From Uloborus plumipes (lineage: Eukaryota > Arthropoda > Arachnida > Araneae > Uloboridae), in contig JAXGGA010003957.1 in assembly GCA_038373865.1 (NCBI GenBank), positions 30,779-94,778 of the forward strand: a stretch of 64,000 nucleotides of DNA, given 5' to 3'. The position numbers and the translations under genes are program-made. Shown here piece by piece: positions 33,980 to 46,670 of the stretch; within the stretch, counting starts at the first letter, position 1; each line of letters opens with the position of its first letter. The notes under the pieces are model-generated. The model saw nothing but the letters and a program-made list of their open reading frames with translations. It was not told the DNA's origin and ran no database searches.

Positions 33980-35630
33980 TAATGAAGCAATTATTTAAAT
34001 ATTTTCTTAACTACAGATTTGTTTGTCCTTTAAAAGAAATATGAACTAATCTATTAACAATACCAAAATTTATTTAATCTTACATTACTTAGGTTTCAAC
34101 TGCTTATTGATTGCATCACAACATTTATTCCCCATCCCAATTCAATGCTATCAAAAGAGCAAACAAAAAACATTTCTATGGTGTAGCTTATTGTGGTCCA
34201 ATCTGTGGCCTTCATGAAGTCCTTGCATCCATTTTTGTTAGTCCTTCCCCTTCTTACTGATGAAAAATAAGATTTATTTAATGTTAGAAAAAAAAATCAT
34301 AGACTCTTCTTACTGCTTTGGTTGTTAAACTTGTGATATCACTGTTTCGGATTTTTTGCACTCTTCCTCCGTTTTCTGAAAAACTACATGTAAAAAAAAA
34401 GTTTACCTTTCATTAGATGTCATTTCTTAGGAAAAGTATTTTCTTCTTTTTTCCATTTATTTTTTTCAAATCAATGAACAAAATTGGCATGTTTCTATAC
34501 ACTTAGTTTGCTGCAGTTTATGTTGAAACTTTCAATTCATATTCCGCCATAACGCAATAGTTTTTTTTTTTTTTTATTTCAAAAGAGATTGATACACCAA
34601 TTTCTTTTTTGGTTTTTAAATATAAAATTGTTCAAATATGATAATAAACTAATCATTTGTAGGTTCACATGTCATTCACTAAGATGCTACTTTAATCAAT
34701 ACTTTTTATGACTTCTGCTATTTGCATTTTTAGATACATCACTTTTTTTTGCTGTCTGTTTCCTAACAAGCAAAATAAGAGCTTACTGTACTACTTTTCA
34801 AAAATGTGACATCAACAATACCTCACAATCTTCATTTCCCTACAATGTTAAAAAATTGCACACCTGTGTTCAAAAGTTCATTGGTTGATTTGATTTATTC
34901 ATAATATAACCATGTTTAAAGACTGAAAGTATCATAACAAAAAAATTGGGCACTTTTCCTCAATAATTGATTGTTTATAATTATCCGTAAGATAATTAAG
35001 TTTTAACTATTTTTGGTGTTACATGAGAGATCTTATACTTTTAGGAATGTCCCGCTCGCCTCAAAAAAAAAAAGAAAAGAAATCATATAAATGCTTTTGA
35101 TAAAAATCTACAGATAATTCTTTCGTGATAATGAATTCAAACAATGTATGTTGGCAAGATGGGGATTCAGACTAGAATCAAGCATAAAGCAGTAAGTTTA
35201 TGCCAGGCTGTCATTTTAGGAGATCAATTGCCCCGCCCACGGTTTTGAGAAATCAATGTATTCACATATAAGTCGACGTGATTTTTGTTGTTTTAAAATG
35301 AAATTTCATTGTCCTAACATCCTTTGACACCCCCCCCCCCGGAAAAACTTAAAATGATGGGCCCGATTTCCACCCCTATGCATGGCTAAGACAGAAATAT
35401 GTGCAATGCACCCCAATTCGTCCATTCTATCCTAAGACTAGTTTCTTGCTTATTTGCATTAATCAATCTGTAATAGGAAAAAACTAAGCTGGAGGCAGAT
35501 ATCTGCCTCTAGATGCAGCCCAGCGTGCCTGCCTAGGTTGCAGCTGCCAGACTGATGAGTGCTAACACAACAAGCACAAAACTGCAGTCTCTGGATGGAA
35601 TGACAGAGTTGGCAGTGTATTACATCTCTA
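33980..35630. other. No gene recognised
   Basis: AT-rich, with T homopolymers. Around 35200-35370 a GC-richer patch with CCCCGCCCAC and a C10 run looks like a transposon end, but I found no partner. Confidence 0.4.
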
Positions 35631-36582
35631 TCTCTACTAATAATAAAGCTGAAGGTGGGTCTTTCTTTCTGTCTGTCCGTGACCTGCGTAATCGATTTTC
35701 ATAAAATTTAGCACAAAATTACTTTGTATCATGGGTGTGTGCACTACGAACGTTTTTTCAAAAATTCTATTCTGTTCTTTTTATATTCTAATTTTTAGCT
35801 CATTTTTCATCCAAAGAAAATAAAATGGGGTAGAAATATTTTGTACACAGTTTTAAGTCTTATGTTATTCGAAAGCTTGGAATCTTCTGCTAAAAATGAT
35901 GTCAGTTTGAAGGTTCTACGAGCATTAGAATAGATGTAATAATTGTTTATAGAATCCCGGAATTCAAGACATGCCTTGAGTAAGCCAAGCGATTTTAAGT
36001 GATTAAGCTGGAGAATAAAATTTGAAAATAAAGATGAAATGAATTATTTCATTAACGGAAATTAACTTTTCAATGTTGTTACCATGGTTACGTTTTTATA
36101 TCTTTTATTTGTTTCGTTCTTTTTCCCTTAATAATTTTTAAAATGTAATTGTTTTTGTAGCAATCCAAGCTCCAATCCTTATTAAATTGAGTTAAATGAA
36201 ACATTTTAACTATTGAAAAAGTCGTTTGGTTTTATTTTCTCATTTTTAAGGAAATAAAACTGGGTAAGTTATAAAAATATCGTATAAATTGTGGTATTGC
36301 AACGTTCTTTCTAAAATGTTTCATTTCAAAAAATGCATTATTTTGTTTTTAAAGCTAGGAGAGAAGACTCCCTTCTTCTGTCTAACTTTGATAAGATTTC
36401 TGTTGGTTTCTGTAAGCAACAAAACTGTTCTTATTTTCTCTTTTGGCTTATTTGTATATCATAGTTTTAAGGAATTATAATTGAATCACAACTAAAACTG
36501 AGTATTCTCTTTGCAATATCAGTTTATTGCCAAATGACCTTTTAATTTTATACCACAGGCAAAGCCGTGCGGGTACGGCTAG
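35631..36582 (+). mobile_element. Non-autonomous Helitron with both termini
   Basis: The 5' end TCTCTACTAATAATAAAGC follows A (35630). The 3' end carries a hairpin with stem GCCGT/ACGGC and loop GCGGGT (36564-36579), then CTAG before T (36583). This is the Helitron layout: 5' TC, 3' hairpin plus CTRR, insertion between A and T, no TIR or target duplication. 952 bp, with no Rep or helicase frame. Confidence 0.85.
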
Positions 36583-38262
36583 TGTAGAATAAAGCATGTC
36601 CTAAAAGATGGTTAAATCAGAACTGAAGAAAATGTTAATATTTTCATTTGATGGACTAATTACTGCATCCATAAATTATGAAATATTTTATGGTATCACA
36701 TAGCTATCCCCCCCCCCCTTTTCTGGTAGAAATATTGCAAGGTTTTTTAAAAACAAATAAAAATATTGTAGAGTACTTAAAATGCTGAATGTTATAAAGC
36801 ATAATTACCCATAAACCACTTCTCAGTAGTAAACAGAAAATTGTGCTGTTAAAAAAGCTCTGCATAATACATTAAAAAAAAGAACAGCACTCTCAAGCAA
36901 ATCAAATATTAGACAGCATTTAATGCATTTAAATGAAAAATAATTGTTCCAGTATTATTGTAAAAATAAATAAGTTAAGTAGAATGAAGTGGTAATGATG
37001 AATATTTCCAGATTCTTTTAATATATGCAGTCAGCAAACTAGCTCAAGAAAAAACACAGATATTGGGTATCTGAATTACTTTTAATGCTGTGAAATATTT
37101 ATGTCAACGTTCAAGTTGTGCAATTTGTATTCTTCAAACATTGCTCTTTTAAAGTATTCTAATTTTTCAAGAATACTAATATATTCCAAACATCTTTGTA
37201 CATGTTCATGAGGTTAACTCCTCAGTGAAAATATCCATACAGAGAAAAATTAAATTTCAAAACATCTGGTCTCAAGGTGTATGTTCTAATATACAATGAG
37301 CATGCAAATGTTAAAACCTGCATAAAATTTCCTTTTTACTTAAACATAACAATAAGATAACTAAAAAAAATAAACTCAAGATTGTTTTGGAACATAAAAG
37401 TAAAATTTGCATTTATTGTTCTTAAGTAAAGCAAAGGAAAAGTATCTTCACAATACAAAATATCGAAATCAGAGAAAAATAAAACTTTCAAATTGTAACA
37501 GAAGCAATATCGTCAAGTACGTATACACAAAAAGTTTTCCAATCATTTTAGTAAAGCACAACCTTTAATATGAAATAAGTACAAATGAATTCTACACATA
37601 AACAACTCATGATTTTAATGATAGGAGACAAGGTTGATTTTTAAGTGATTTTTTAAAAATAATTCATTAAAAATACTTTCACGCCCGTTTATAGCAAAGT
37701 TGTATAATAAATAACAAATTTACAGCTATGACGTTGATGCCCCCCTAGTATTAGTAGGAAAATTAAAATTGTTCATTAATAGCCAAATAAAAAGTTCTTT
37801 TACTGGTATAACAAAATACCTTTGAAAAACAAATGAATGACATAAAACTCTGGCAAAACTTGACAAAAAAAAAAGAATAATTAATTACTCTTAAAATCCC
37901 TATCACCTGCACTTGGCTCATATTGAGACATTGAACTCTCACTATTTTTTTCATGAGAATTGGAATGAAAGCATTCAATAAGATATAAAAAAGAACAAGC
38001 TAAGTCAGAAAAAAATATTCAGTTAAAAAAATAGCAATGTCTAACACTGCAAAGAAAAAGCGAAGTTATTTAGATCTTGGTTAGTAAAAATATATATATA
38101 TATATTTTTTTTTTTTCAGAAAAAGATTTGTTGCTCACTACTTTTCAGATTTTACTATGAATTAATCAAGTACTTTTTATGACAAAATTACAGTATAACC
38201 AAGTTTTCATTAAGTCACTTCAAATTTGTTATATAAGGACAAGACTCAAACATATTCAAAAG
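36583..38262. other. No gene recognised
   Basis: AT-rich intergenic DNA without a supportable coding frame or paired termini. Confidence 0.4.
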
Positions 38263-38358
38263 TGAAAACAGCTAATCAACAAATATCTGCGCCTTAAAAA
38301 AAAAACTCTGGCTCTGAAAACAGCTAATTAACAAATATCTGCGCCTTAAAAAAAACAC
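38263..38358. repeat. 53-bp tandem duplication
   Basis: GAAAACAGCTAATCAACAAA followed by TATCTGCGCCTTAAAAA occurs twice, at 38263 and 38316, with almost no divergence. Confidence 0.9.
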
Positions 38359-38463
38359 CTTGATCTTACATTTCTTTCTTAAAACTGAATGCAACAGAGT
38401 AGATGGCAGAATTTTTAGAGAAGGGGGTGGATATTTTGAATCCACCAATCTATAACTCCTGAG

Positions 38464-38713
38464 AACTCGCGCCGTTATTTGTCACACGAGCGCTCGAACG
38501 AGGGTCGAAAACGACCCCAGTGCCAGCAAAAGATCACCTTTTTTGCAAGAATGGAAAGGGTTTTAAGAAAATTTCAACCACACCCTCACATCAATCAAGG
38601 AGACAATTGCAGTTACTGAAAAGATGGTTTCATTATCTGGCTATGAAATTCCAAGAAATGGAAACAAAAATCGCTGGGGTCGTTTTTGACCCTGCACGAC
38701 CTCTCGCGAGTTA
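38464..38713. mobile_element. Probable TIR MITE with GGGTCG-type ends
   Basis: The outer AACTCGCG and inner GGGTCGAAAACGACCCCAG at the left are mirrored at the right (CTGGGGTCGTTTTTGACCC, then CGCGAGTT). The left arm has about 18 extra bases. No clear target duplication. Confidence 0.5.
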
Positions 38714-39762
38714 CATTTAAGCAAATTTGACATATATAGCCCGAAACTGGAAATGAATAAGCAATATTGGATTTTAAAAAAGTTAGATTCCCACCTTTGA
38801 AATTGGATAAAAAAGTTCCCATCAAAATGAAAAATGGATAATAAGCGAATTCTTTGAAATATACTGATATTTTTATCATACACTTGTAAATTTGAGATGT
38901 AATGAACTCATTGCACATTTTATAAATGACACAAAATTGTTTGTCATACTTAACATAATTTTAAAATATATTCATGAAAAAAGTTTAAAAATTCTCAACA
39001 TATGACATGTATTAAATTTTAGTAGCAGAAATTCAATCTGCAAACAATTCCTTTTTTAAACTCTAGTCATTTTACATAAATAATTAGCACCAAAAAAACA
39101 TTCATGAATAACGTCATTAAAATCTGATACTAGGCAAACCAAGATCAAGATCAAATCTTAAGGGCACATTGGAAGATGATGTATAACATTAATATATAAC
39201 ATATATTTTATATATTATAATATAAACAGCATAAACTTTTCTAAAATCTTTTATTTTTCCAACAGCAACAAAAACTTTTAAATATTAACATTGAGTTGCA
39301 ACATTTTATAGCTTGTCTTAAAGAGCTTAATTTATACCAATAAGTAACCATGTAGCTAATTAGAGAGTTAGATTCTATTGAAAAACATTAAAATCCTTAA
39401 GAAACAACGTTTTTTAAAAAATTAATTATTAAAAAAAAAATACGTACTATTTTATGAAATGCAATTTTTCCACACACACACACAACAAAGATAAATTAAA
39501 TATTATATTTTCTTTCAAGAACATATGTATGTTGTTATGCATTTATATTTATTATTGTAAATGAATACTGATGACTTAGTATTTATTACTATGGTGAATA
39601 CTAATGAATTGAGTTTGAACTCACTGAGCAATTTCAGTGAAAAAAAAAAAAAAAATCAAAAAAATTAAACACAAATAAAATGTATTATCAATAAAAGAAA
39701 AGCTTAAATGAAGAAATACAATAACTAATAATTTACTCCCTTATTAATCAATGACATAACTA

Positions 39763-40595
39763 CAGTCGAACCTCCATATATCGAACTTCCATATATCGAA
39801 ATTTTCCATACGTCGAACTTCTAGCAAATTCACATGTTCATTACATAGAAAAACTGTTTCTATATATCGAAAAAATCTCCATATATCGAATTTTTTTGGA
39901 AGTGTAATTGGAGATTTTATTCCGCTTTTAGACATTTTACCTCACGAAAGATGAAAGTCAGGAGAAAAGGGAACGTCAGAAAAGGTCACTGCAAACCCCA
40001 CTGTCAGCTGTAGATAAAGTGTGGACCCCTGGAGTGGACAAACACGTTTGTCCATTCTGGAATTCCCGGATTATCCCCTCCCCCGTCGTTTTCGAATTTT
40101 GGATGCAACCTGTCCTGTAGCAAAACCAGTTTCTATCTACCCCTTTTGTTTGGTGGTGATTCCTCTCTCCATGATTAGTTTCAGCGAAAATTGTTTTAAC
40201 TAGTGCTGTGCCAATTCAATTTGATTTTGTTTAGTGGACTGTATAAATGTGAACCTTTTTTTGATGAACTTTCTGTAAAACAGACTGTTCAGCAAGATAT
40301 TCGCAGTTTTTTTAAAAGAATGTGATCATTGCAACTACTCTTTGGATTAGTTTTTCAATAAGTATGTATAATATTCATTAAATTTTTCATATTAGTTCAT
40401 TTTTAATTCTTAACTTTCATCAAATATGATTAGCCTATATATTAGTAATGGAGTTTCATGTGTGAAATTTTGCTTTAATTTCAATGTTTCCGGAGTAATT
40501 TTCAAAAAACTGAGGTCCTTTCTATATATCGAAATTTCTATATATCGATTTTTTTTTCCGACAATTTGCTACTTCGATATATGGAGGTTCGACTG
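39763..40595. mobile_element. pogo-like MITE with TA target duplication
   Basis: Ends CAGTCGAACCTCCATATATC and (inverted) GATATATGGAGGTTCGACTG, flanked by TA (39761-39762, 40596-40597). Subterminal TATATATCGAA motifs are repeated at both ends. 833 bp, non-coding. Confidence 0.85.
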
Positions 40596-40597
40596 TA

Positions 40598-41439
40598 ATA
40601 ATAAAAATTTTAATGATGGATAAGTAGGTCAGCAATTTTTAATATCAAGTTGTGCAGTTGCTTTCAAATCAATATGCAATGGAATACAATGGAAGAAATT
40701 ACAAAATGCAAGCTATACTAATGTAAGGAGAAGAAAATCCTTTTTTACCTATCTGTTAAGCTCATTTTCAGTATTTAAATTGAAAAACATCTTCCTTACG
40801 ACCCAACATACAGCAAGACAAATTTCTGAGGTTCAAACGCAACTGATTTACAGCATATGAAAAGAATATAAAGTAGCAATTATTTCAAAAAGATAACAAT
40901 TGGATTTCTGTTTACCTAAAGAAGTAAAATCTATTGTGCTTAAAGAATTTTATACCAACATTAAAAAATCCTTACTAAAACATCAAAATAAAATCTTTTG
41001 CTAACAATGACTGTTTTCCCCAGTAAAATTATCTCTGCATAATTATGCTACATGCCATTAATACTTGGCTTGAGGGGAAAAGGTAAATGTATTGCCTCAA
41101 AGAATTATTTTACATAGGAACACCTTTTTTTTCCCATTAACCTTTGGTAATTCGTCTACACTGACAAGTAATCCAGTCTTGGACATTCATATCCCTATTA
41201 CACTTTTCATGCTTCAGAGCTTCATTAATTTTGCTATTTATAAAATCAATTTTTCTTAAATACGTAATAGTCAATTATTTAAACTCAAATAAATTTAACT
41301 TAAGTTTCGAAATCCGAAAACACTTCATAGGGGACACGCGATTAATCTTATGAGAAAAAAAGAGCCTAACAGGTTAAAAGTGATCCTAAACATAAACTAA
41401 ACAAAATTTAAATCATGACTTTCTTTGCATTTTACTATC
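40598..41439. other. No gene recognised; flank of the MIER-like gene
   Basis: AT-rich, with no coding frame. It may include part of the 3' UTR of the MIER-like gene. Confidence 0.35.
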
Positions 41440-41443
41440 TTAA

Positions 41444-41516
41444 CCCCCCGGCAGTTCGGTAATTCCAGAATTACATATTAAATGGACGTGATAAGACGTC
41501 CAGAACCGTCAGGGGG
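41444..41516. mobile_element. Tiny TTAA-flanked MITE, piggyBac-like
   Basis: 73 bp between TTAA (41440-41443) and TTAA (41517-41520). Ends CCCCCCGGCAGTTC and (inverted) GAACCGTCAGGGGG match at about 12 of 15 positions. It lies in the 3' flank of the MIER-like gene. Confidence 0.55.
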
Positions 41517-41805
41517 TTAATGTTTAATCTTATTAAGAGGAAGAGGTTATACAAAATTAAACAAAAATATAAAGCTTCAATTTCTTCTTAGGCATAACAT
41601 GTCTATGGTACATAAAACTTTAGTGACTGTTTAAAATGATACACTTTCAAGTTCAGAGGCACTTATTGGGAAGTTGTCCAGTGACACATAGCAAGAATAG
41701 TACAAGCATACTCTCCCACAGAAATATAAGCAGATTTTATACAAAATTGCATATGTTGTATTCCTGAAAATGTTGTTCTTGGAGAAATGTAGCAGGACAT
41801 CTATT

Positions 41806-41832
41806 CTAGTGATTCAAATGTTTCAGTGCACT
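41806..41832 (-). CDS. MIER-like gene, last coding exon
   Basis: An acceptor (TTTTTCTTCCAG) at 41833 is followed in phase by AGT GCA CTG AAA CAT TTG AAT CAC TAG, adding SALKHLNH and a stop, for 210 aa in total. Without the splice, the frame of exon 1 would read through the donor and stop at 42540. The acceptor is good, but this tiny exon is supported only by splice signals and phase. Confidence 0.5.
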   Translation of the reverse strand, partial: SALKHLNH

Positions 41833-42566
41833 CTGGAAGAAAAATGAAAAATTTAATTAATTAATAAGAGGATTAATTACAAATTAAAAAAAGGATATCA
41901 ATGTTCATACAGTTTAAATGATATTTTGCATTACTTGCACTTAATATCAATTGCTATAGACATTCAAAAGATGAAATTACTGCGTAAAACAAATGTTCAA
42001 GATCAATTAAGTAACAAGTTATATGTTTATGCAGATGATGATAAATGATTTATTTCTTTATGATTATCAGAGGGGGAAATGTTGATATCCGCGGTGGCAG
42101 CGGATAATGCGATGACAAAAAACGAAGTTGATTTTAATTGAACATACAATTTCAACTAAACGGAAAATGTAAAGAAGTAATATAAGTTTCCGCTACAGTC
42201 AAAATTAATTTAAAAAACAACCTGTGCTTGCATTCTTGTATAGTAATAGGAAAACTTAATTGCTGGGAATCTAATTAACAAGCAAAGATCCAAAGAAGTT
42301 GAATGGGTCGATACCATTCCCTCATTATTATCTTAGTAAATTATAACTGTTGATCATTCAGTATAAAATTTTTGATTTTTCTAAATCAAACACAAAAATT
42401 TAAAGCAGATATTTTGCTGCCGCAACATAAGAGTATCAACAAATATTTTTAAAAGCATATTAAAGTATTTTAGATAGATATATCTCATCATAGAAAAACT
42501 TTTCATCACATCTAAAATCCAGGTTTTATTTTTTAAGTTTCAAGTCCAGCAGATAGATACACTCAC

Positions 42567-43172
42567 TTGCTCTAATTCGTCCAGTATCGCTTCAGCTTGC
42601 TCTACAACTTTATAAGCCTTCCTTCGGTTTGATTTCTTTCTAAACTTTGATTTTCCGAAAACCGAAAGGTCAGGGCTTACAAATTTATCATATCTCTCCG
42701 TTTTTTTCCAGTGATAATAGAATTCTACAAGATCTTCAACACTACGCGTACGAACCATTTTCTGCACTAAACTGAATTCTTTGCCATATTTGTTCAATCC
42801 ATCTTCAAACCTCGTGGATTCTTCTTCAGACCACAATGTTTGCCTAGGAGTATGTGGCAAAAGTTTCTGGCGTCGCGTCGCTTCTTCACGATTGTAATCA
42901 CAGTTGTGTAACAAATAAAGCGCTTTTTCTTCATCCACGCCCTCATGCCCAAAAGGCCGAATAGAATTGAGAAAATCATCTACCTCTTTTTCGGGGATCC
43001 TATATGGATCCCAAAGTAATCTATCGCCCATGGGATTTGGAATTTCATCTTCAAATACGCGTTTTAGTTGAGGAATTACAGCTTGAAAATCTGGTCCAAT
43101 ACGAGGTTTACACTTTTCATAACGTTTTGAGCTCAGCAAATATTGCTTTGTTTCAATTATGCTATCATCCAT
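42567..43172 (-). CDS. MIER-like ELM2-SANT protein, first coding exon
   Basis: Encodes 202 residues from MDDSIIETK. ELM2 domain (about 23-101): RIGPDFQAVIPQLK, LLWDPYRIPEKEVDDFL, EKALYLLHNCDYNREEATRR. SANT domain (about 111-160): LWSEEESTRFEDGLNKYGKE, VRTRSVEDLVEFYYHWKKTE. ELM2-SANT pairs recruit and activate class I histone deacetylases in the nucleus. RTRSV...FYYHWKKTERYD is most like the mesoderm induction early response (MIER) family. At about 210 aa it is much shorter than vertebrate MIER1 (about 500): the acidic N-terminus and the long C-terminus are missing. A Lys/Arg-rich tract (KSKFRKKSNRRK) follows SANT. I chose Met at 43172 over the in-frame Met at 43202, whose extension (MFPFLLFYST) is unlike the family. 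The exon ends at CAA|GTGAGT. Confidence 0.8.
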
Positions 43173-43339
43173 TGTAGAATAAAATAAAAGAAAAGGAAAC
43201 AATTTCTATCAAATAAAAACAAAATTATTTTGCCATTCTACTGCTACGCACACTTTATTGCTAACATTATATTATATTATAATAAATTAAAGATTCATAG
43301 AATAATGTATTGAGAGATATTAATGTTTGGTGTCTCCTT

Positions 43340-43385
43340 CAATAATCCATTGGATTGTGATGTCACAGCCCGGTATATATTTTGC
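43340..43385. promoter_or_regulatory. Candidate divergent promoter upstream of the MIER-like gene
   Basis: Within 213 bp upstream of the MIER-like start lie an inverted CCAAT box (CCATTGGATTG), the CRE-like TGATGTCAC (43358-43366) and GGTATATATTTTG, a TATA-like run. A candidate exon on the other strand starts at 43666, so the 0.5-kb gap could be a bidirectional promoter. This is motif evidence only. Confidence 0.35.
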
Positions 43386-43665
43386 AAAACATATCGTAAA
43401 CCCAGGCAACATGACAACATTTTATCATTCAATAAAGTAGGTTTGAAAAAGATACAACAAGAAAATCTTTTGCTTCAGTACTACTACTGGAATCACTGAT
43501 ATACCATTAAGTTGTTTCTCCAAGCTTCGGTATTTTCAACTGTCACCTTTGAAGATTAGTGTAAAGGGATTGGCATCAGAAATATTTTTCATACTGAAGT
43601 TTCCTTTCCGTCAGAAGATTAGTGTGAGCTGTGTGGAAGGTGTCTGCTAAAAAAAGTTATCGAGA

Positions 43666-43763
43666 ATGGTTGTTCCAGTGGACGTTAACGAAAATGAAGA
43701 ATTGCATTTGCAATTAAGAAGGAAATTCTTGGAAAGTTTAAATATTTCTGCGAATAGTGGTTT
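43666..43763 (+). CDS. Possible first coding exon of an unidentified gene
   Basis: ATG at 43666 (context CGAGAATGG) opens MVVPVDVNENEELHLQLRRK and continues FLESLNISANS, with codon-like composition and an amphipathic, charged character, before a possible donor (GTG|GTTTGT). Without splicing the frame stops after 33 codons. It lies head-to-head with the MIER-like gene. I do not recognise it and found no clear second exon in the window. Confidence 0.3.
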
Positions 43764-43769
43764 GTAAAT

Positions 43770-46279
43770 TTATGAATACAATTCTTGAATATTTTATATT
43801 TCTTCCAAGCTGAAGTCATGAGCGTAGTTACGTTGCCTTATCTTTTAGATATTGAGCAGAATGTCAAAAATTAAGAAGGTTTATCGTCTTGTTAAGCCCA
43901 GTATGTTTTTAGTTGGAAAGTCGAAGGCTTTTATTGCAATGTCTCTGAATTTCTCATTATATTCTATAAAAGATACGTATTGAAGGGTTTATAGCTGTGT
44001 TTCAAACACATAAAACTGCAGAACATTTTTTTTTTTTTGCTTCACAATTTTGTTTGGACTAGAAATTAACCAAACGGTTTTGTTCTTTGTTTGAAAGTTA
44101 AAGTTCAAGTTTTTACTAGAGTAGCTTTTCCAAGTTCCACATAGCTATATTGTTTGTTTGTTGGTTGTTTCCCCCCTTCCCCCTCTTCGAGCAAATAAAA
44201 CCGTTATTGAGGGGAGGAGAGTATTGGGAATATGTCTTACCAAGACATTGAAAAAATTGCAGTTTAAGTTAATACATGTAAAAAGTAATACATTACCTCA
44301 GTGACATGTCATAGTTCTAGCACCAAACTATCATGTTAGACAAATGCCTTCACGAAATTTAAAGCTGGGACTCAAAATTTTGTTCAGTTCCTATTTTTAG
44401 TACACCAAGTAACTTTACAAATTAAATATTGCTTCTTGTTAACAAACTTCCAAAATTAATTTATATACCAGAGGTTTTATTTTTTAATACTTCTAGGTTA
44501 TAAGTATGACTTGGCAACATAACAGATCTGGTGCACTGAAAAAGGACGGTAGTGTATGTAAACACAGTTACCAACAGTGATTGTTTAAGCAATATTGTAT
44601 TTTAAGGCCTGTAGTTAAGGCCTGTTCTCTAAGATAAATTCAAGAGGTAGCAGCCTCAAAGTTCAGAACAGATGGCGATAAGACTTTCCTTCCAATTCAA
44701 AATTCTACTTTAATTTTTAGGAAACACTGATGTGCAAAATGTATCAAGCATAAGTTCATTGAGTTAACTGTTCTTGCTATGGGCATGCAGGTTAATCAAC
44801 ACTATCATTTTTCAATCACTTGTTAATTTTAAACCTAGAAAAGTAGAGGGAAAAAGCCTTTTCCGTTTTGGAAGTGAGGACTGAGGAAGCAGTTACCTCC
44901 TTGGCCCCATCAAAGCTGTATACACCTGCAGACTTCATTATTTTTTACCTTGTGGGGAGGAGGGGATTGAAAAATGTTTGTCGTAGCTCATCTTTTTTCA
45001 TAATCATTTTGCTTGTAATATTTATTTGTAATTCTATATATTTAACTGATTATTTTACACATTAATGGAACATTTAAAGTTGACTTGGATTGTTATTTTC
45101 ATGATTTCTTGTATGTTGTTTAATAGTTTATTTTTGGAAGATTATTTTACTTCTATTCGCTTAATTTAGTTGTTGGGAAGACTATTTTTCATTTTTATGA
45201 ACTTTTTAGCCTTGTTTGTATAAGGTCCATTAAAAGTAGAATTAATCAAATATGACGTTAATAAATTGGTGATCAAACATGTGCTGCAACTTATTTATAA
45301 GACAAAAATTAGGCCATTTAGAATAACCTGCTATAAATTTATTTTTAAACATCAAAATGAAAATTATATAACATTTAATACTTATGAGAAAATTAATACA
45401 GTAAAATCTCTATAAGCCACCCCTGCTCTCCGTGAAATTTTGGCCGCTTTGAATTGTTTTCATTATAATTGCAAAATATCTATAATACCTATTAAAAGCA
45501 AGTCTAAAATATTTTTTATTTAAAATGAAGCTTGATACTATTCTGATGAAAAAATAAGATTTTATTGCATCTAATGAGAAAATATAAAAGATATTGTTAT
45601 TTTTCTTTTAAGGTTTAAAAAAAATGGTAATTTTGCAATGTCTTCAAATTTGCTGAACCATTAAATGCAACTTATTGGAAAGTAAAGAATTTTTTGGCAG
45701 GTTACAATGACCTCCCTTGACCTTCCATCGGGGCATCCCCGATCTCAGTTGGCTCTTTAATCATCCATACTTCTGCTGCTGTTTCATGCTGGAAGGATTC
45801 GTATTCCAGAATTATTTAAATATTGTCTGATAACATGCTCCTCCAGCCCATTTAATGTTTTCCTATTGGCACATAATAAAAACTCTAACACTCTTCGAAA
45901 TTTTTGTAACTCAGATCACTGACCAGCAAATGAACAAACATGAATAAAATTTTTACTATAAAATTTTCATAATCCATTAACAGATAAGACTTCAACTAAG
46001 CAGATTTTAGCAAAGATTAGAAACAGGAAGCAAACATATATTTTTCATTTTGAAAAATTGAATAGGAATGAAGAACCCACTCGGCACCCTTCCGAGGGGT
46101 TGGGTGGCCACTTTTAGAGGGAATTTTAACATTAGGTTTATTGGGCAAAAATTCCGTGCCACAAAAAATTGGCTGTTAAGAGGAGTAGTTGCTTAGTACA
46201 GCTGGCCCTTCAGAAAGATTTTACTGTTCTTATTGAAATTAGCAAAAGATGTTATAAATTGTATCTGAACATAAAAATC
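43770..46279. other. No gene recognised; contains one pogo-like terminus
   Basis: Either an intron of the gene that may start at 43666, or intergenic. TA followed by CAGTAAAATCTCTATAAGCC at 45400 is a pogo-type end without a partner. Confidence 0.4.
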
Positions 46280-46291
46280 TGTTGCTTCCCA

Positions 46292-46590
46292 TTTCATTTC
46301 ACACCTCCAGGGTCCCCCGTACCTACCACAGCTTCGTGGTTTAACCGGGATAGGGCCCTGAAGGGCGCTCTGTTCTTAATTTTGAACCAGAACCTAGGGT
46401 CGAGCAAACCCTAGGCCCAGCACCCCCAGAGGTATCGTTTCACTTGGAGGACTTTGTGACCACGACATTTTTAACGCCTCCCAGCCACCATTAATCAAGG
46501 CGGTGGATCTTTGATCGGCTGAGATCGAACCCGGGTCCCTCCGGACACGAGTCCGATGCCTTACCGATCGGGCGACCACGGCCCGACAGG
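46292..46590 (-). mobile_element. tRNA-derived SINE with 12-bp TSD
   Basis: On the minus strand the element begins CCTGTCGGGCC, then a tRNA-like A box (GTGGTCGCCCGATCGGTAAG) and B box (GGGTTCGATCTC), followed by a roughly 200-bp unrelated body ending CTGGAGGTGTGAAATGAAA. It is flanked by TGGGAAGCAACA on both sides (TGTTGCTTCCCA on +, 46280-46291 and 46591-46602). 299 bp. The open frame across it is not a gene. Confidence 0.9.
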
Positions 46591-46670
46591 TGTTGCTTCC
46601 CAAGAAGACGCTGGATTCTGGAAGAATAAGAAATGCCTCACTTTTGTGTGCAGTTGTATCATTTGCTGGG

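Noticed and set aside
46510..46590. tRNA gene on the minus strand
   Set aside because: A and B boxes are present, but the segment continues into a SINE body and is bounded by a target duplication. I see no proper acceptor stem.
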